Assembly: GCA_028826165.1 (NCBI GenBank)
Contig: JAPDFW010000033.1
Span: 372,001 to 436,000, forward strand
DNA: 64,000 nt
Direction of reading: 5' to 3'
Source of the DNA: Anaeramoeba ignava
Taxonomy: Eukaryota > Metamonada > Anaeramoebidae
A program made the position numbers and the translations under genes. This document shows, in pieces, positions 21,528-33,625 of the stretch. Within the stretch, counting starts at the first letter, position 1, and each line of letters starts with the position of its first letter. The notes beneath the pieces were generated by a model, which saw only the letters and a list, made by a program, of their open reading frames with translations, had not been told where the DNA came from and made no database searches.

Positions 21528-22646
21528 ATGTATAATCCAAATCAATTTCCAAATCAATTTCCAAATCAATTTCCAAATCAATTCCAAAATCAATATCCAA
21601 ATCAATTCCAAAATCAATTCCAAAATCAATTCCAAAATCAATTTTACAATCAATTTTACAATCAATTTTACAATCCATTTTACAATCCATTCCAATTTCA
21701 ATATCCAATTCAAAATTCAAATCAAAATCAATTTCAATATCCAATTCAAAATTCAAATCAAAATCAATTTCCAATTCAAAATTCAAATCAAAATCAATTT
21801 CCAATTCAAAATTCAAATCAAAATCAATTTCCAATTCAAAATTCAAATCAAAATCAAAATCAAAATTCAAATCAAAATCAATTTCAATTTCCAAATCAAT
21901 TTCCAATTCAATTTCCAATTCAAAATTCAAATCAAAATCAATTTAAAAATAAGAAAAATAAAAAAAAAAATAAAAAGCATTTTAGAAAACATTATAAACA
22001 CAAATACCAAAAAAAGAAAAAACACGAAATCAAAAAATATGAAAAGAAACAACCAAATAAAAAGAATACACAAATACCAAAATCATGGAGATTTTGTCCC
22101 AAAATTGGAACAATTATTCCAGAAACAAATTTGATTGCATTTAAAACACCATTAAAAAAAGAATTCAACACAAGATTAAACGAAAATGAAAGATTTACAC
22201 CAGAAGAACTAATAAAAACACTTAAATCAATGAATATCGAAGTTGGATTAGTGATTGATTTAACAAACACAACAAGATATTATGATCATGAAGTTTTCAA
22301 TGAATACAATATTGAGTACATGAAGATATTTTGTAAAGGACATGATCATCCACCTCATAAAGAGTTCCCTCTTTTTGAGAAAACGGTGAATAATTTCCTT
22401 AAATCAAATCCAAATAAAATTGTTGGTGTTCATTGTACTCATGGTTTTAATAGAACTGGGTTTTTGATTTGCAAATATTTAATTGAAGATTGTAATAAAT
22501 CTCCTTATGATGCTGTTATTTCTTTTAAAAATGCAAGATCTCCTGGAATTTATCGTGAAAATTATGTCCAAGAACTTTTTCACGCTTATAATCAAACTGC
22601 ACCTCCAATTTCTATTCCAGAACAACCAATTTGGGTTGAAGATTAA
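21528..22646 (+). CDS. mRNA-capping-type RNA 5'-triphosphatase with Q/N/F-rich N-terminus
   Basis: Intronless, 372 aa. Residues about 190-372 form a cysteine-phosphatase domain: VGLVIDLTNTTRYYD, then the active-site loop VHCTHGFNRTGFLI with Cys303 as nucleophile and Arg309, and ARSPGIYRENYVQELFHAYN. The HCTHGFNRTG loop and the PGIY-Y-x-x-E-L segment match the metazoan/plant capping-enzyme triphosphatase more than DUSP11. It removes the gamma phosphate from the 5' end of new RNA. No guanylyltransferase domain follows, so the partner enzyme must be separate. Residues 1-140 are repeats of NQF, PNQF and PIQNSNQNQ, a prion-like low-complexity tract, then a K/H-rich block (about 143-178). The ATG follows a TTTTTTCATTTTT leader. 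Confidence 0.88.
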   Translation: MYNPNQFPNQFPNQFPNQFQNQYPNQFQNQFQNQFQNQFYNQFYNQFYNPFYNPFQFQYPIQNSNQNQFQYPIQNSNQNQFPIQNSNQNQFPIQNSNQNQFPIQNSNQNQNQNSNQNQFQFPNQFPIQFPIQNSNQNQFKNKKNKKKNKKHFRKHYKHKYQKKKKHEIKKYEKKQPNKKNTQIPKSWRFCPKIGTIIPETNLIAFKTPLKKEFNTRLNENERFTPEELIKTLKSMNIEVGLVIDLTNTTRYYDHEVFNEYNIEYMKIFCKGHDHPPHKEFPLFEKTVNNFLKSNPNKIVGVHCTHGFNRTGFLICKYLIEDCNKSPYDAVISFKNARSPGIYRENYVQELFHAYNQTAPPISIPEQPIWVED

Positions 22647-22675
22647 GATTAAAATAAATATTCAAATCATTTTTT

Positions 22676-22716
22676 TCATTTTTTCATTTTTTCATTTTTT
22701 CATTTTTTCATTTTAA
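22676..22716 (+). promoter_or_regulatory. (TTTTTTCA)n leader of the NSUN5 gene
   Basis: Five tandem TTTTTCA units end 2 bp before the ATG. Intergenic distance to the preceding stop is 70 bp. Probably 5' leader and initiator. Confidence 0.45.
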
Positions 22717-25227
22717 ATGAATCAAATTTATTCAAAAAGTGCGTTTGTTTTATCCCAAGTTTTCGCTAAAAAAGGTACAGTTAAAGGTTTATCTTTAAAT
22801 CTTCCAAATGTTCCTTCTGATCGAAAAAAACAAATTTTCGCTATTGTCACTGAAACTTTAAAGAATAAAACAATAATTGATGAAATCATAAATTCAGTTG
22901 GAATATTCAAATCAAAAGGAAAACAATTTCGCAAAAAATATCCAATGATTTTAATTTTGATTTATGAATTTTTAATTGGAAATGAAAAATCAAAAAACAA
23001 TCAAAAAAATAATTCCAAAAAAAGAAGAATAAGGAAATTTAAATTTAGCGAAAAAGATCCACTTCATAAACATCTTTTCTCTTTTCGAACGCAAATTGTT
23101 TCACAGTTTGCAAGGTTAAAAATTAAAGAAAATTCAAAATCAAGTGGAGAAACAAAATCAAATCAAGAATTGGAATCAATATTTAGATATGCAAGAATAA
23201 ATATTTTAAAATGCAATAAAGAAGATGCGATTCAACACTTTATTTCTGAGAATTTCCATTTTATCGAGAATATAGAGAAGGAAAAACCTTTTGGAGATGA
23301 TAATAAAGGATTTTATTTGGATTTTGATGTTCCTAATCTTTTTGTTTTTGCTTCTGGAACAGATCTACATCAAGACACATTTGTTATTAATGGATCAATT
23401 ATACTTCAAGATAAAGCGAGTTGTTTTCCTGCTCTTGCTTTGAATCCTTCTGTTTCTGATGATGTTATTGATGCTTGTGCTGCTCCAGGAAATAAAACTT
23501 TCCAAATTTATGAATTGATGAAACAATTTCCAAATAATTCAGGAAAATTATTTGCGTTTGATCTTGATTTTCAAAGAACTGAGTTACTTCGGAAAAGGTT
23601 AAATGTTTTTGGAGCTAAAAGTTTGTATTTTTCGTTTAAAATTTAGAATTTGATTTAATTTAATTTTTGATTTGATTTAATTTGATTTAATTTAATTTAA
23701 TTTGATTTAATTTAAAATTGGATTTGATTTGATTTAATTTGATTTAATTTAATTTAATTTGATTTAATTTAAAATTTGATTTAATTTAATTTAAAATTTA
23801 ATTTAATTTAATTTAATTTAATTTAATTTAATTTAATTTAATTTAAATTTAATTTAATTTGATTTAAAATTTGATTTAATTTAATTTGATTTAATTTGAT
23901 TTAATTTAATTTAATTTAATTTAATTTAATTTAATTTTAATTTAATTTAATTTAATTTGATTTAATTTAATTTGATTTAATTTGATTTAATTTAATTTAA
24001 AATTTGATTTAAAATTTGATTTAAAATTGGATTTGATTTGATTTAATTTAATTTTGATTTGATTTAAAATTTGATTTGATTTGATTTAATTTAATTTAAT
24101 TTGATTTAATTTAATTTAATTTAATTTGATTTAATTTAAAATTGGATTTAATTTGATTTAATTTAAAATTTAATTTGATTTGATTTAATTTAATTTAATT
24201 TAATTTAATTTAATTTAAAATTTAATTTAATTTAAAATTTAATTTAATTTAATTTGATTTAATTTGATTTGATTTAAAATTTGATTTGATTTAATTTAAA
24301 ATTTGATTTAATTTGATTTAATTTGATTTAATTTAATTTAATTTGATTTGATTTGATTTAATTTAATTTAATTTAAAATTTAATTTAATTTGATTTAATT
24401 TAATTTAATTTTGATTTGATTTAATTTAAAATTGGATTTGATTTAATTTAATTTGATTTGATTTAATTTGATTTAATTTGATTTAAAATTTGATTTAAAA
24501 TTTGATTTAAAATTTGATTTGATTTGATTTAAAATTTGATTTAATTTAATTTAATTTAATTTGATTTAATTTGATTTGATTTGATTTAATTTAATTTAAT
24601 TTGATTTGATTTAATTTAATTTAATTTAATTTAAAATTTGATTTAATTTTTAGATGTAATTGCCCAAAATGAAGACTTTTTAAAAGTAAATCCAAATGAT
24701 CCACTTTTTTCTTCTGTAAAGAAAATTCTTGTTGATCCTTCTTGTTCAGGAACAGGAATTATTGCAAATCAAAATATTTTTGAATCTGCTAATGAAGAAA
24801 GAATTAAATCATTAGCTTCTTTTCAAAAAAAAATACTTCTTCATGCATTATCTTGTAAGGAAACTAAGAAAAAAAAAACAATAATTTTAAATTTAAAAAT
24901 TTAAAAATTTAAAAATTTAAAAAAAATAATCAAGTTAAAAATGTGGAACGTGTTGTTTATTCAACTTGTAGTATAACAATTGAAGAAAATGAAGGTGTTG
25001 TTGATTCTGTTTTAAAAGAAGATTTTGTTCAAAATTCTTTTCATCTTGAAAATATTTTTCCAAAATGGAAAAGAAGAGGATTAAATGGATTTGTTTCTTG
25101 TATTCGTTGTTCATTTGAAGATAAAACAAATGGATTCTTTGTTGCATCTTTTGTTAGAAATTTATCTCAAAAAAAATCAAATAAGAAAAGGAAAAAAAAA
25201 ATTCAATCAAATGAAAATTTAGATTAA
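22717..25227 (+). CDS. NSUN5: NSUN5/Rcm1-type rRNA cytosine-C5 methyltransferase
   Basis: Three exons (22717-23620, 24654-24854, 24935-25227), 465 aa (human NSUN5 about 430). The N-terminal part (YSKSAFVLSQVFAKKGTVKG) matches the NSUN5 family. SAM-binding motif I is DACAAPGNKTFQI, and the catalytic motifs are DPSCSGTGI (motif IV) and VVYSTCSITIEENE (motif VI), each with its cysteine. The yeast and human enzymes methylate one cytosine in large-subunit rRNA in the nucleolus. The K/R-rich tail (KKSNKKRKKK) fits nucleolar targeting. The donor of intron 1 (GTTTGT) is chosen by phase and by the needed NVIAQNEDF start of exon 2. It converges on the uL13 gene, 137 bp away. Confidence 0.93.
23621..24653 (+). 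repeat. NSUN5 intron 1, 5-bp ATTTA/ATTTG repeat
   Basis: About 1 kb of TTTAA and TTTGA pentamers with TTTAAAATT joints. Apart from one AG near the donor (23645) no AG occurs before the acceptor. Confidence 0.9.
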
Positions 25228-25364
25228 AAAAATTTTAGATTAAAATTTGTTTTATTGTTCTTTTAATGAATTTAAGAAATGTTGAAAAACCAAAAGAAAA
25301 AAAAAAGTTGAATTGAAATTTGAATTTGAGTTCTAAAAGTAAAAAAAAAAGAGGATTATTTGAT

Positions 25365-26889
25365 TTAATATCCATAATCTTTTAAGAAATCTTTGAGAGA
25401 AGAAATTTCATCTTTTTTCATTTCTTGTGCTTTTTCTCTAAGTTTTTTAATTTTCTTTTGGTTATTGTACCATTCTTTAGTTTGTGCTTTTCTTTTATTT
25501 TCTAATTGATTAATAAGTTCTCCATGATTCCAACCAACTTGAGAAGAAAGTTTTCCAAGGATTGTAGTTTTACGATAAGGCTTTTATTTATTTTTATTAT
25601 TTTCAATATTTTAATTATTTTCAATATTTTCATTATATTTATTATTTTCAATATTTTAATTATTTTTATTATTTTAATTATTTTTATTATTTTAATTATT
25701 TTTATTATTTTAATTATTTTAATTATTTTAATTATTTTTATTATTTTAATTTTAAATATTTTCAATATTTTCAATATTTTAATTATTTTTATTATTTTAA
25801 TTATTTTAATTATTTTTATTATTTTCAATATTTTAATTATTTTTATTATTTTCATTATTTTAAATATTTTCATTATATTTATTATTTTAATTATTTTTAT
25901 TATTTTCAATATTTTAATTATTTTCATTATTTTCAATATTTTCATTATATTTATTATTTTAAATATTTTAAATATTTTTAATATTTTCATTATTTTTATT
26001 ATTTTTATTATTTTAATTATTTTCAATATTTTTATTAATACTTTAATTCTAAGAACTCTAAGTGCATCTGGAACAATATTTCTTTTCTTTTTATCATATG
26101 GAGGTGGAATACCTTCGAAAACTTTCAATCTTCTAAGAGCTGAAGCTCCTCTTGGAGTTTTATGAGGAAGCATTCCTCTAACAGTTCTCCATAAAATTTT
26201 GGATGGTGCTCTGAAATGTTCAGGTCCATGACTAGGTTGAGTACTTGTTCTTTTTCTGAGGAAAGAAAGGAATTTGGCTTTTTTAAAATAATAAAATAAA
26301 TTAAATTAAAATAAATTAAATTATATTAAATTTATAAATTGAATTAAATTATATTTATAAATTAAAATTATAAATTAAATTATATTAAAATTAAAATTAA
26401 AATTAAAATTAAAATCAATATTCAATATTAAAATTAAATTAAATTAAATTATATTTATAAATTAAAATTAAATTTGAAAATTAAATTAAAATCAAAATTA
26501 AAATTAAAATTAAAATTAAAATTAAAATCAATATTCAATATTCAATATTAAAATTAAAATTAAAATAAAATTGAATTATATTAAATTATATTTATAAATT
26601 AAATTAAATTATATTTATAAATTAAATTAAATTATATTTATAAATTATATTATATTAAATTATATTTAAAAATTAAAATTAAAATTTAAAATTAAAATTA
26701 AAATTAAATTGAATTATATTAATTCGCCAAAATACCTTTGTTTCTTTTATGTGGGCCAGAAATTTCAATTTCTTCACATCTAACAACTATAAATTTTTGT
26801 CCACAAAGTAATTCTTTAGCAAGAATTGATGCAAGTCTACCAAGAAGATGACCTCTTGCATCTATTATAATTGGATTTTTCTGAAACAT
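25365..26889 (-). CDS. RPL13A: Large-subunit ribosomal protein uL13 (RPL13A)
   Basis: Three exons (26889-26736, 26277-26042, 25580-25365), 201 aa; the human protein has 203. Family blocks are unmistakable: [72 protein letters not shown] and [13 protein letters not shown]. It is a structural protein of the 60S subunit. The start ATG (MFQKNP) is the only one in frame at the exon start and follows a T/A-rich leader. Both introns are repeat-filled even in this presumably highly expressed gene. Gene end lies 137 bp from the convergent NSUN5 stop; the start lies 265 bp from the divergent PDK1 start. Confidence 0.97.
25581..26041 (-). repeat. uL13 intron 2, TTATTTTCAATATTTTAA-type repeat
   Basis: About 460 bp of 9-bp-like blocks (TTTTAATTA, TTTTCAATA, TTTTCATTA on the plus strand). 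It happens to be open in all codons of one frame on each strand, giving long I/N/F or K/I pseudo-ORFs. Confidence 0.88.
26278..26735 (-). repeat. uL13 intron 1, AAATTA/ATATTTATAA repeat
   Basis: A mixture of AAATTA hexamers, TTATATTTATAAATTAAA blocks and AATCAATATTCAATATT. Less ordered than other introns. Confidence 0.8.
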
Positions 26890-27154
26890 TTCAAATTAAA
26901 AAGAAAATGAAAAAAATAAAAAATGAAAAAAAAAAAAAAAATTTAAATTAAAAAAAAATTTTTTTTTTAAAATAAAAAAAGAAAAATAAATAAAAAAATT
27001 TTTTCTCCTTTTAATTTTTCTCCTTTAAAACAAATTTTATTTTAATTTTTTTCATTTTTTCATTTTTTTTTGTTAAATTATTCTTTTTATTTCTTTTTTT
27101 TTCTTCCTTTCTTTCTTTCTTTTTTTCTTTCTAATTTTTCTTTTTTAAAAAAAA
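26890..27154. promoter_or_regulatory. Divergent promoter between uL13 and PDK1
   Basis: 265 bp of A- and T-runs between two start codons, with TTTTTTCATTTTTTCATTTT near 27049 facing PDK1. No other motif recognised. Confidence 0.4.
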
Positions 27155-30100
27155 ATGTCAATTGATCCAAATGAAGAAAAAAATTCAAATGAAGATTCAA
27201 ATTCACAAGATAAAAATACAATAAATTCTAAAAAAACCAAAACATTAGATGATTTTGAACTTGGAAAAGTTTTAGGAGAAGGTTCTTTTGGACAAGTTTT
27301 AAAAGCAACAGAAAAAGCAACTGGAAATACATTTGCAATTAAAATTTTATCAAAACAACATATTCTTAAAGAAAGAAAAGAACGTTATGTCAAAATGGAA
27401 AGAAATGTTTTAACTTCTTTACATCATCCTAATATTATTAAACTTTTTTATGCTTTTCAAGATCAAGACAATTTATGTAATTTTCAATTAAATTTAAATA
27501 ATAAATTAAATTATAAATTATAAATTATAAATTAAATTATAAATTAAATAATAAATTAAATTAAAATTAAATTAAATTAAATTAAAATTAAATTAAATTA
27601 TAAATTATAAATTAAATTATAAATTAAATTATAAATTAAATTATAAATTAAATTATAAATTAAATTATAAATTAAATTATAAATTAAATTAAATTATAAA
27701 CTAAATTATAAATTATAAATAATAAATTAAATTATAAATTAAATAATAAATTAAATTATAAATTAAATTTCTTTAGATTTTGTAACTGAACTTGCAGAAG
27801 GTGGTGAATTACATGATGTGATTCGAAAAGTATAATTTTTTATAAATAAGATTTTTATTATTTTTTCATTATTTATTAACTAAAAAAAAATTTTTTTTTG
27901 AATTAAAAATCGAATTTAAAAATTAAATTTAAAAATCGAAATTTTATTTGCCAAATCTTTATTTAAACTCAAAAAAAAAACAACCAATTAAAATTTTGAT
28001 TTAAATTTTAATTTATTTTTTTTCTCTTTTAAATTTTAGGTTGGAAGTATTAATGAAGAAGGAAGTCAATTTATTGCTGCTGAAGTTCTTAGTGCTTTGG
28101 AATATATTCATAGCAAAAATATTATTCATAGAGATCTTAAACCAGAGAATATTTTGTTTTCAGCTGATCATCATATTAAAATTATTGATTTTGGAACTTC
28201 AAAAATTTTACAGCCAACTGATGGACAGACAGGTAAAATTTAATATCAAAAATAAAATTAAAATTAAAATTAAAATTAAAATTAAAATTAAAATTAAAAT
28301 TAAAATTAAAATTAAAATTAATATTAAAATTAAAATTAAAATTAAAATTAAAATTAAAATTAAAATTAAAATTAAAATTAAAATTAAAATTAAAATTAAA
28401 ATTAAAATTAAAATTAAAATCAAAATTAAAATTAATATTAAAATTAAAATTATAATTAAAATTAAAATTAAAATTAAAATTAAAATTCATTTAGTTCGAT
28501 CTGGTTCATTTTGTGGGACTGCTGAATATGTTTCTCCTGAAATGCTGAAAAATAAAGAAGCTACACAAGCAAGTGATTTATGGGCATTTGGTTGTGTTAT
28601 TTTTCAACTTTTTGCAGGAAAACCACCATTTAGAGCTTCAAATGATTATCAAATATTTCAAAAGATATTGAAAAGAGATTTTAAGTTTCCAAATGGATTT
28701 CCAAAATTAGCAAGAGATTTAGTTGAAAAATTACTTGTATATTTATATTTTAAATATTTATATTTATATTTATATTTTTATATTTATATTTATATTTATA
28801 TTTATATTTATAATTATATTTATATTTATATTTATATTTATATTTATATTTATATTTATTTTATTTATATTTATATTTATATTTATATTTATATTTATAT
28901 TTATATTTATATTTATATTTATATTTATATTTATATTTATATTTATATTTATATTTATATTTATATTTATATTTATATTTTAAATATTTATATTTATATT
29001 TATATTTATATTTATATTTATATTTATATTTATATTTATATTTATAGGTTCTTGATCCACAAAAAAGATTAGGATCAGGTGGAAATTATGCTGCAATTAA
29101 ACAACATCCTTTTTTTGAAGGAATTAATTTTGAAAATTTACAAAATTTAGAACCACCAACTTTTAAACCATATCTACCAACACTTGAAGAAACTAAAAAT
29201 AAACCAGAAAAAGAATCACAAAGAAAATCTAAAAGAAGAAATAAATCGAAAAAAGAAAATGAAAATGGAAACTCTCAAGATGAAAAAAGTAAAAAACCAG
29301 ATAAAGATGGAAATTCAAATGACGAGAAAGAGGAGAATGAATATGATGGAATTGATCCTAATAGAGTTAAGCTTTTAGAAGAACAAAAGAAAAAAAGCAA
29401 ATGGGCAAAATTCCTTTTAAGAAATGAATTAATAATTGAATCTGGATTGGTTTTTAAGAAAAAGGGTTTGTTCCCAAGAAAAAGGCATTTGATATTAACT
29501 GATTTCCCTCGTTTCCTTTATTTTGATCCATCAAAAATGGTCAAAAAAGGAGAAATTGAATGGCATGAAAAAATTCGAGCTGAAGCTAAAAATGAAAAAA
29601 TTTTTTATATAATTATTGTTAGTTTTATTCTTTTAAAAAACAATTCAATTCAAACAAATTTAAATTCAAACATTTTAATTCAAACATTTAAATTCAAACA
29701 AATTAAATTTAAACAAATTAAATTCAAACAAATTAAATTCAAACAAATTTAAATTCAAACAATTTAAATTCAAACAAATTAAATTTAAACAATTTAAATT
29801 CAAACAATTTAAATTTAAACAATTTAAATTCAAACAATTTAAATTCAAACAAATTTAAATTTAAACAATTAAATTTAAACAATTTAAATTCAAACAAATT
29901 TAAATTTAAACAATTAAATTTAAACAAATTAAATTTAAACAATTTAAATTTAAACAAATTAAATTCAAACAAATTAAATTCAAACAAATTAAATTTAAAC
30001 AATTAAATTTAAACAAATTAAATTCAAATAAATTAAATTTAAACAAATTAAATTCAAATAAATTAAATTTAAACAAATTAAATTTAAACAAATTAAATTC

Positions 30101-30648
30101 AAACAAATTAATTCAAACAATTAAATTCAAACAAATTAAATTCAAACAATTTAATTTAAATAATTTAAATTTAAACAAATTTAATTCAAACAAATTTAAT
30201 TCAAATAATTAAATTTAAACAAATTAAATTCAAACAAATTTAATTTAAACAAATTTAATTCAAACAAATTAATTCAAACAAATTAAATTCAAATAATTTA
30301 AATTTAAACAAATTAAATTTAAACAAATTAAATTCAAACAAATTTAATTCAAATAATTTAAATTTAAACAAATTTAATTCAAATAATTTAAATTTAAACA
30401 AATTTAATTCAAATAATTTAAATTTAAACAAATTAAATTCAAATAATTTAAATTCAAAAATTTTAATTCAAACAAATTTAATTCAAATAATTTAAATATT
30501 TAATTATTTCTATTTTTAGCCAAAAAGAACTTATCATTTAGAAGATATTCCATGTGAATCACAAAGATGGATTAATGCTGTTTCAAAAATGAAAGATTTA
30601 CTTACTCAAAAATCAAAAGATGCAACAGAAACAAATGAAAAAAAATGA
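27155..30648 (+). CDS. PDK1: 3-phosphoinositide-dependent protein kinase 1 (PDK1) with PH domain
   Basis: Six exons (27155-27476, 27777-27829, 28040-28232, 28495-28736, 29048-29617, 30520-30648), 502 aa. AGC kinase domain: GEGSFGQV glycine loop, [25 protein letters not shown], and an activation loop [17 protein letters not shown] whose Ser194 matches the autophosphorylated Ser241 of human PDK1; the Y-V-S-P-E form is a PDK1 mark. A charged K/E/N linker (about 325-395) leads to a C-terminal PH domain with [25 protein letters not shown] and PKRTYHLED, again as in PDK1. It should phosphorylate T-loops of other AGC kinases at PIP3-containing membranes. There is no C-terminal hydrophobic motif, as expected. 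Confidence 0.96.
27477..27776 (+). repeat. PDK1 intron 1, AAATTATAAATTA repeat
   Basis: About 290 bp of TTATAAATTAAA units; acceptor TTCTTTAG. Confidence 0.85.
28233..28494 (+). repeat. PDK1 intron 3, AAAATT hexamer array
   Basis: Very regular AAAATT array, over 35 copies; acceptor ATTTAG. Confidence 0.92.
28737..29047 (+). repeat. PDK1 intron 4, TTTATA hexamer array
   Basis: About 300 bp of ATATTT units starting at the donor GTATATTT itself, so the splice site merges into the repeat; acceptor TTATAG. Confidence 0.92.
29618..30519 (+). repeat. PDK1 intron 5, AAACAAATTAAATTC repeat
   Basis: About 850 bp of AAACAAATT and AAATTC/AAATTT blocks. The sense strand has no AG from just past the donor to TTTTTAG at 30518-30519. 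Confidence 0.9.
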
Positions 30649-31118
30649 TCCAAAAAATTTTTTCAATATAAATGCATAAAAAAAAATAAATAATCAATAA
30701 TTAATAATTCATTAATTTTTTTCATCAAAAATTTAAGCATAAATTTAATTCATAAAATGTTATCTGCTTTTATTACGAAGGAATTTTGGGATTTCTAATT
30801 TACCGTTTTGATATTTTTTTTTTCTTTTCTTTTCTTTTTTTTTCATTCTAATTTTTTTTTTTCCTTTTTTTTTTGTGAAATTACAAAAAGAAGAAAAGAA
30901 GAACAAAATTTATTTTTTTTTTCATTTTTCATTTTTTTCATTTTTTTCATTTTTCTTTCTTCCAATTTTTTTTTAAAAAAAGAAAAAAAAACCAAAAATT
31001 AACTTATTTAAAATTGCATTTTTAACTTTTTAAAACCTTTTCTTTATCTTTTTTTTACTTGTTTATTTTTTTCTTGTTTATTTTTTATTTTCCTTTTTTT
31101 TTTAATCATAATAATCAA
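30649..31118 (+). promoter_or_regulatory. Intergenic region, PDK1 to VIT-VWA gene
   Basis: 470 bp of non-satellite sequence: mostly poly-T and poly-A, with TTTTTCATTTTTTTCATTTTT near 30930. No gene seen. Confidence 0.35.
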
Positions 31119-33625
31119 ATGTTATTAAATTTAGTCAATTCTAAAACAAATGAACCAATTCCTCTTATTAATTGCCATATTGAATGCAAAATTGAAGATA
31201 TATTTTGTATTGTTACAATAAATGAAACATTTGAAAATCCAAAAGATGAAATAATATTAACAGAAATCATGATACCAGAAAAAAACAAATCAAACAATTC
31301 ATTTGAATCAATTCCAAATATAAGTATTTTTTCAATTGAATTTTTTACACAAAATAAGCATTATATTGGAAAAATAAGAAAAATTCCAATGAAAAAAATG
31401 GAAACAGAAACTGAAAATATAATACAAACAGAAACTGAGAATATAATACAAACAGAAACTGAGAATATAATACAAACGGAAACTGAAAATATAATGTAAT
31501 TATTTTATTTAATTTTTTTTTCATTTTCATTAAACAATAAAATGAAAGAAAAAAAATCAAATCAAAAAAAAAGTGTCAAACAAAATACACTTATTTATAT
31601 TATAATAGAGTTGGAGACTTGCAACCGCATAAGCAATGCATAATTTTGCTCAAATACATTCAATTATTAACGATTGAAAATGGGATTTACAACTTTGAAA
31701 TACCTCCTTTGTTAAAAAATAATCAAATTAAAAAGAATCAAAATGAAAATATTCAAAATCAAAATAATCAAAATCAAAATAATCAAATTAAAAAGAATCA
31801 AAATGAAAATAATCAAAATCAAAATATTCAAAATGAAAATATTCAAAATGAAAATATTCAAAATAATATTCAAAATAAAAATATTCAAAATGAAAAGGAA
31901 TTAAATAGGATTTCCTACAATTTGAAATCAAAAGGATATTGGGCTGAATTTTTAATAAAAACAAACACAAAAATCATTTCTATTGAATGTGAAAATATTC
32001 CAATTAAACCAAGTATTTTCCAAAACACTTGCTCGTTTTCTCTGACACCAAACCAAACAAACTTGGAAAATGAACTTAGAATCAAAATTAAAAACGAAGA
32101 TTTTCGAGCCTTTCGATTCATTTCTGAACCTTCTATTAAAGAATCAGAAGTTTCAATTATTATGATGAATCCACAATTTAAAGAAAATGAAAATGAAAAT
32201 AAAAATAAATTTGAAGTTATTTTTGTTGTTGATCAAATTCAGAAAATGCGTGAAGATAAAAAACAATTATTAACTCAAGTTTTGCAACGTTTTCTTCAAT
32301 CAATCAAGGATCGTTGCTATTTTAATATTTATGAATTTGGTGAAGGAAATTCAGTTCTGTTTGAAACATCACAAAAATGTGATGATTCGAATTTTGAAAT
32401 TGCTCAAAATTATATATCAGAAATGGGACCAAAAACAAATACTCGAGATCTCCAAGAAGCGTTAGAAGAGATTTATTCAACATCTCCTATTAAAGATTGT
32501 TCCAAATTATTGTTTATTTTTATGTGCAACTCATTTCCCAAAAACGCACCAAATACAATTAAAATAATTCAGAAAAATTCATTAAATTTGCGTTGTTTTA
32601 GTTTTGGAATCATTAATGATATCAATAATGGCACAAATTTATCGGATTTTTTAAAAGCAGTTTCATTTGCAGGAAGAGGAACTTTCCAGTTTTTCAGTGA
32701 GAATCTAGATATTGAGAAAATCATTTCAACACAAATAGAAAAAGTGCTCTTTATATCAAGATTTAGCCGCGCGAATTTAATACAATCAACAAAAAGCAAG
32801 AAAATCATAATAGAATTAGAGCCTTCAATACTGTTCTCGAATTCAAAAAACTTGGTTTTTTTTTGGGCTCATAAACAAGACTTAAATTTTGAACTCGAAA
32901 AAAAATATGCTTTAAATTTGTTTGTTGGAAAAAATCGTCTTGAATATAAACTGATGGAAACAAACGAAGAAACTTCATTTCTCGCCAAATTATCCGAAGA
33001 ATTTAAAACACAACCACTGCATTTACTTGCGGCAAAGTCAACAATATTTAATCTTGAAAATGCTCTAAGTTTCATTTCTATTTTGAAGAACGCGAAAAGT
33101 GCAAATCAAATGAAGGAAATAACTATCGAATATGAAATACAAAACTTGACAAAACATCATAATATCTTTACATTTCGGGATAATTCATCTATTTTTTTTC
33201 AGCGATGTGGACATAAAACCACAAAAAAAGATTTGAAACTTGCAAGAAGAGAAATGGAACTTACAAATCATGAAGTTGAACTAACAAATAAAGAAATGGA
33301 ACTAACAAATAAGGAAATTGAATTGATCAAAAAGGAAATGAACTTGAAGCAACTTAAAGCAAATGTTCTTGCTGAACAAAAGTCTTTGAACACTCGAATT
33401 GAGCAAGAATTTGCGAAAATAAACACTTCAAAAGAAAACCTATTGAAAAGACAACAGGTATTAATTGAAAAAGAAAAGGAGTTTAATCAGTTGTGTCAAG
33501 TATTTATTCAAACTCATCAAATTGAACCAAAATCATTTCAAAACAATCAGATTTATATTGAGAATGAGAATTTGGATCAAGAAGAAAATATTCTAATAAA
33601 CAATAACGATTTTTCCAAGAATTGA
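31119..33625 (+). CDS. VIT and VWA domain protein, probably cut short by a frameshift
   Basis: Two exons (31119-31495 and 31549-33625; a 53-bp intron). Exon 1 and the start of exon 2 form a VIT domain: CHIECKIEDIFCIVTINETF, then YNRVGDLQPHKQCIILLKYI and YNFEIPPLL. A VWA domain follows: FEVIFVVDQIQKM, FNIYEFGEGNSVLF, LLFIFMCNSFP and CFSFGIIND. The metal site D-x-S-x-S is D-Q-I-Q-K, so metal-dependent binding is probably lost. The C-terminus is a heptad-rich coiled coil (REMELTNHEVELTNKEMELT). VIT-VWA proteins are mostly intracellular and poorly understood in protists. Low-complexity runs are QTETENII and NQNENIQ repeats. The stop at 33625 seems caused by a +1 shift, since a coiled coil continues in the next frame. 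Confidence 0.85.
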
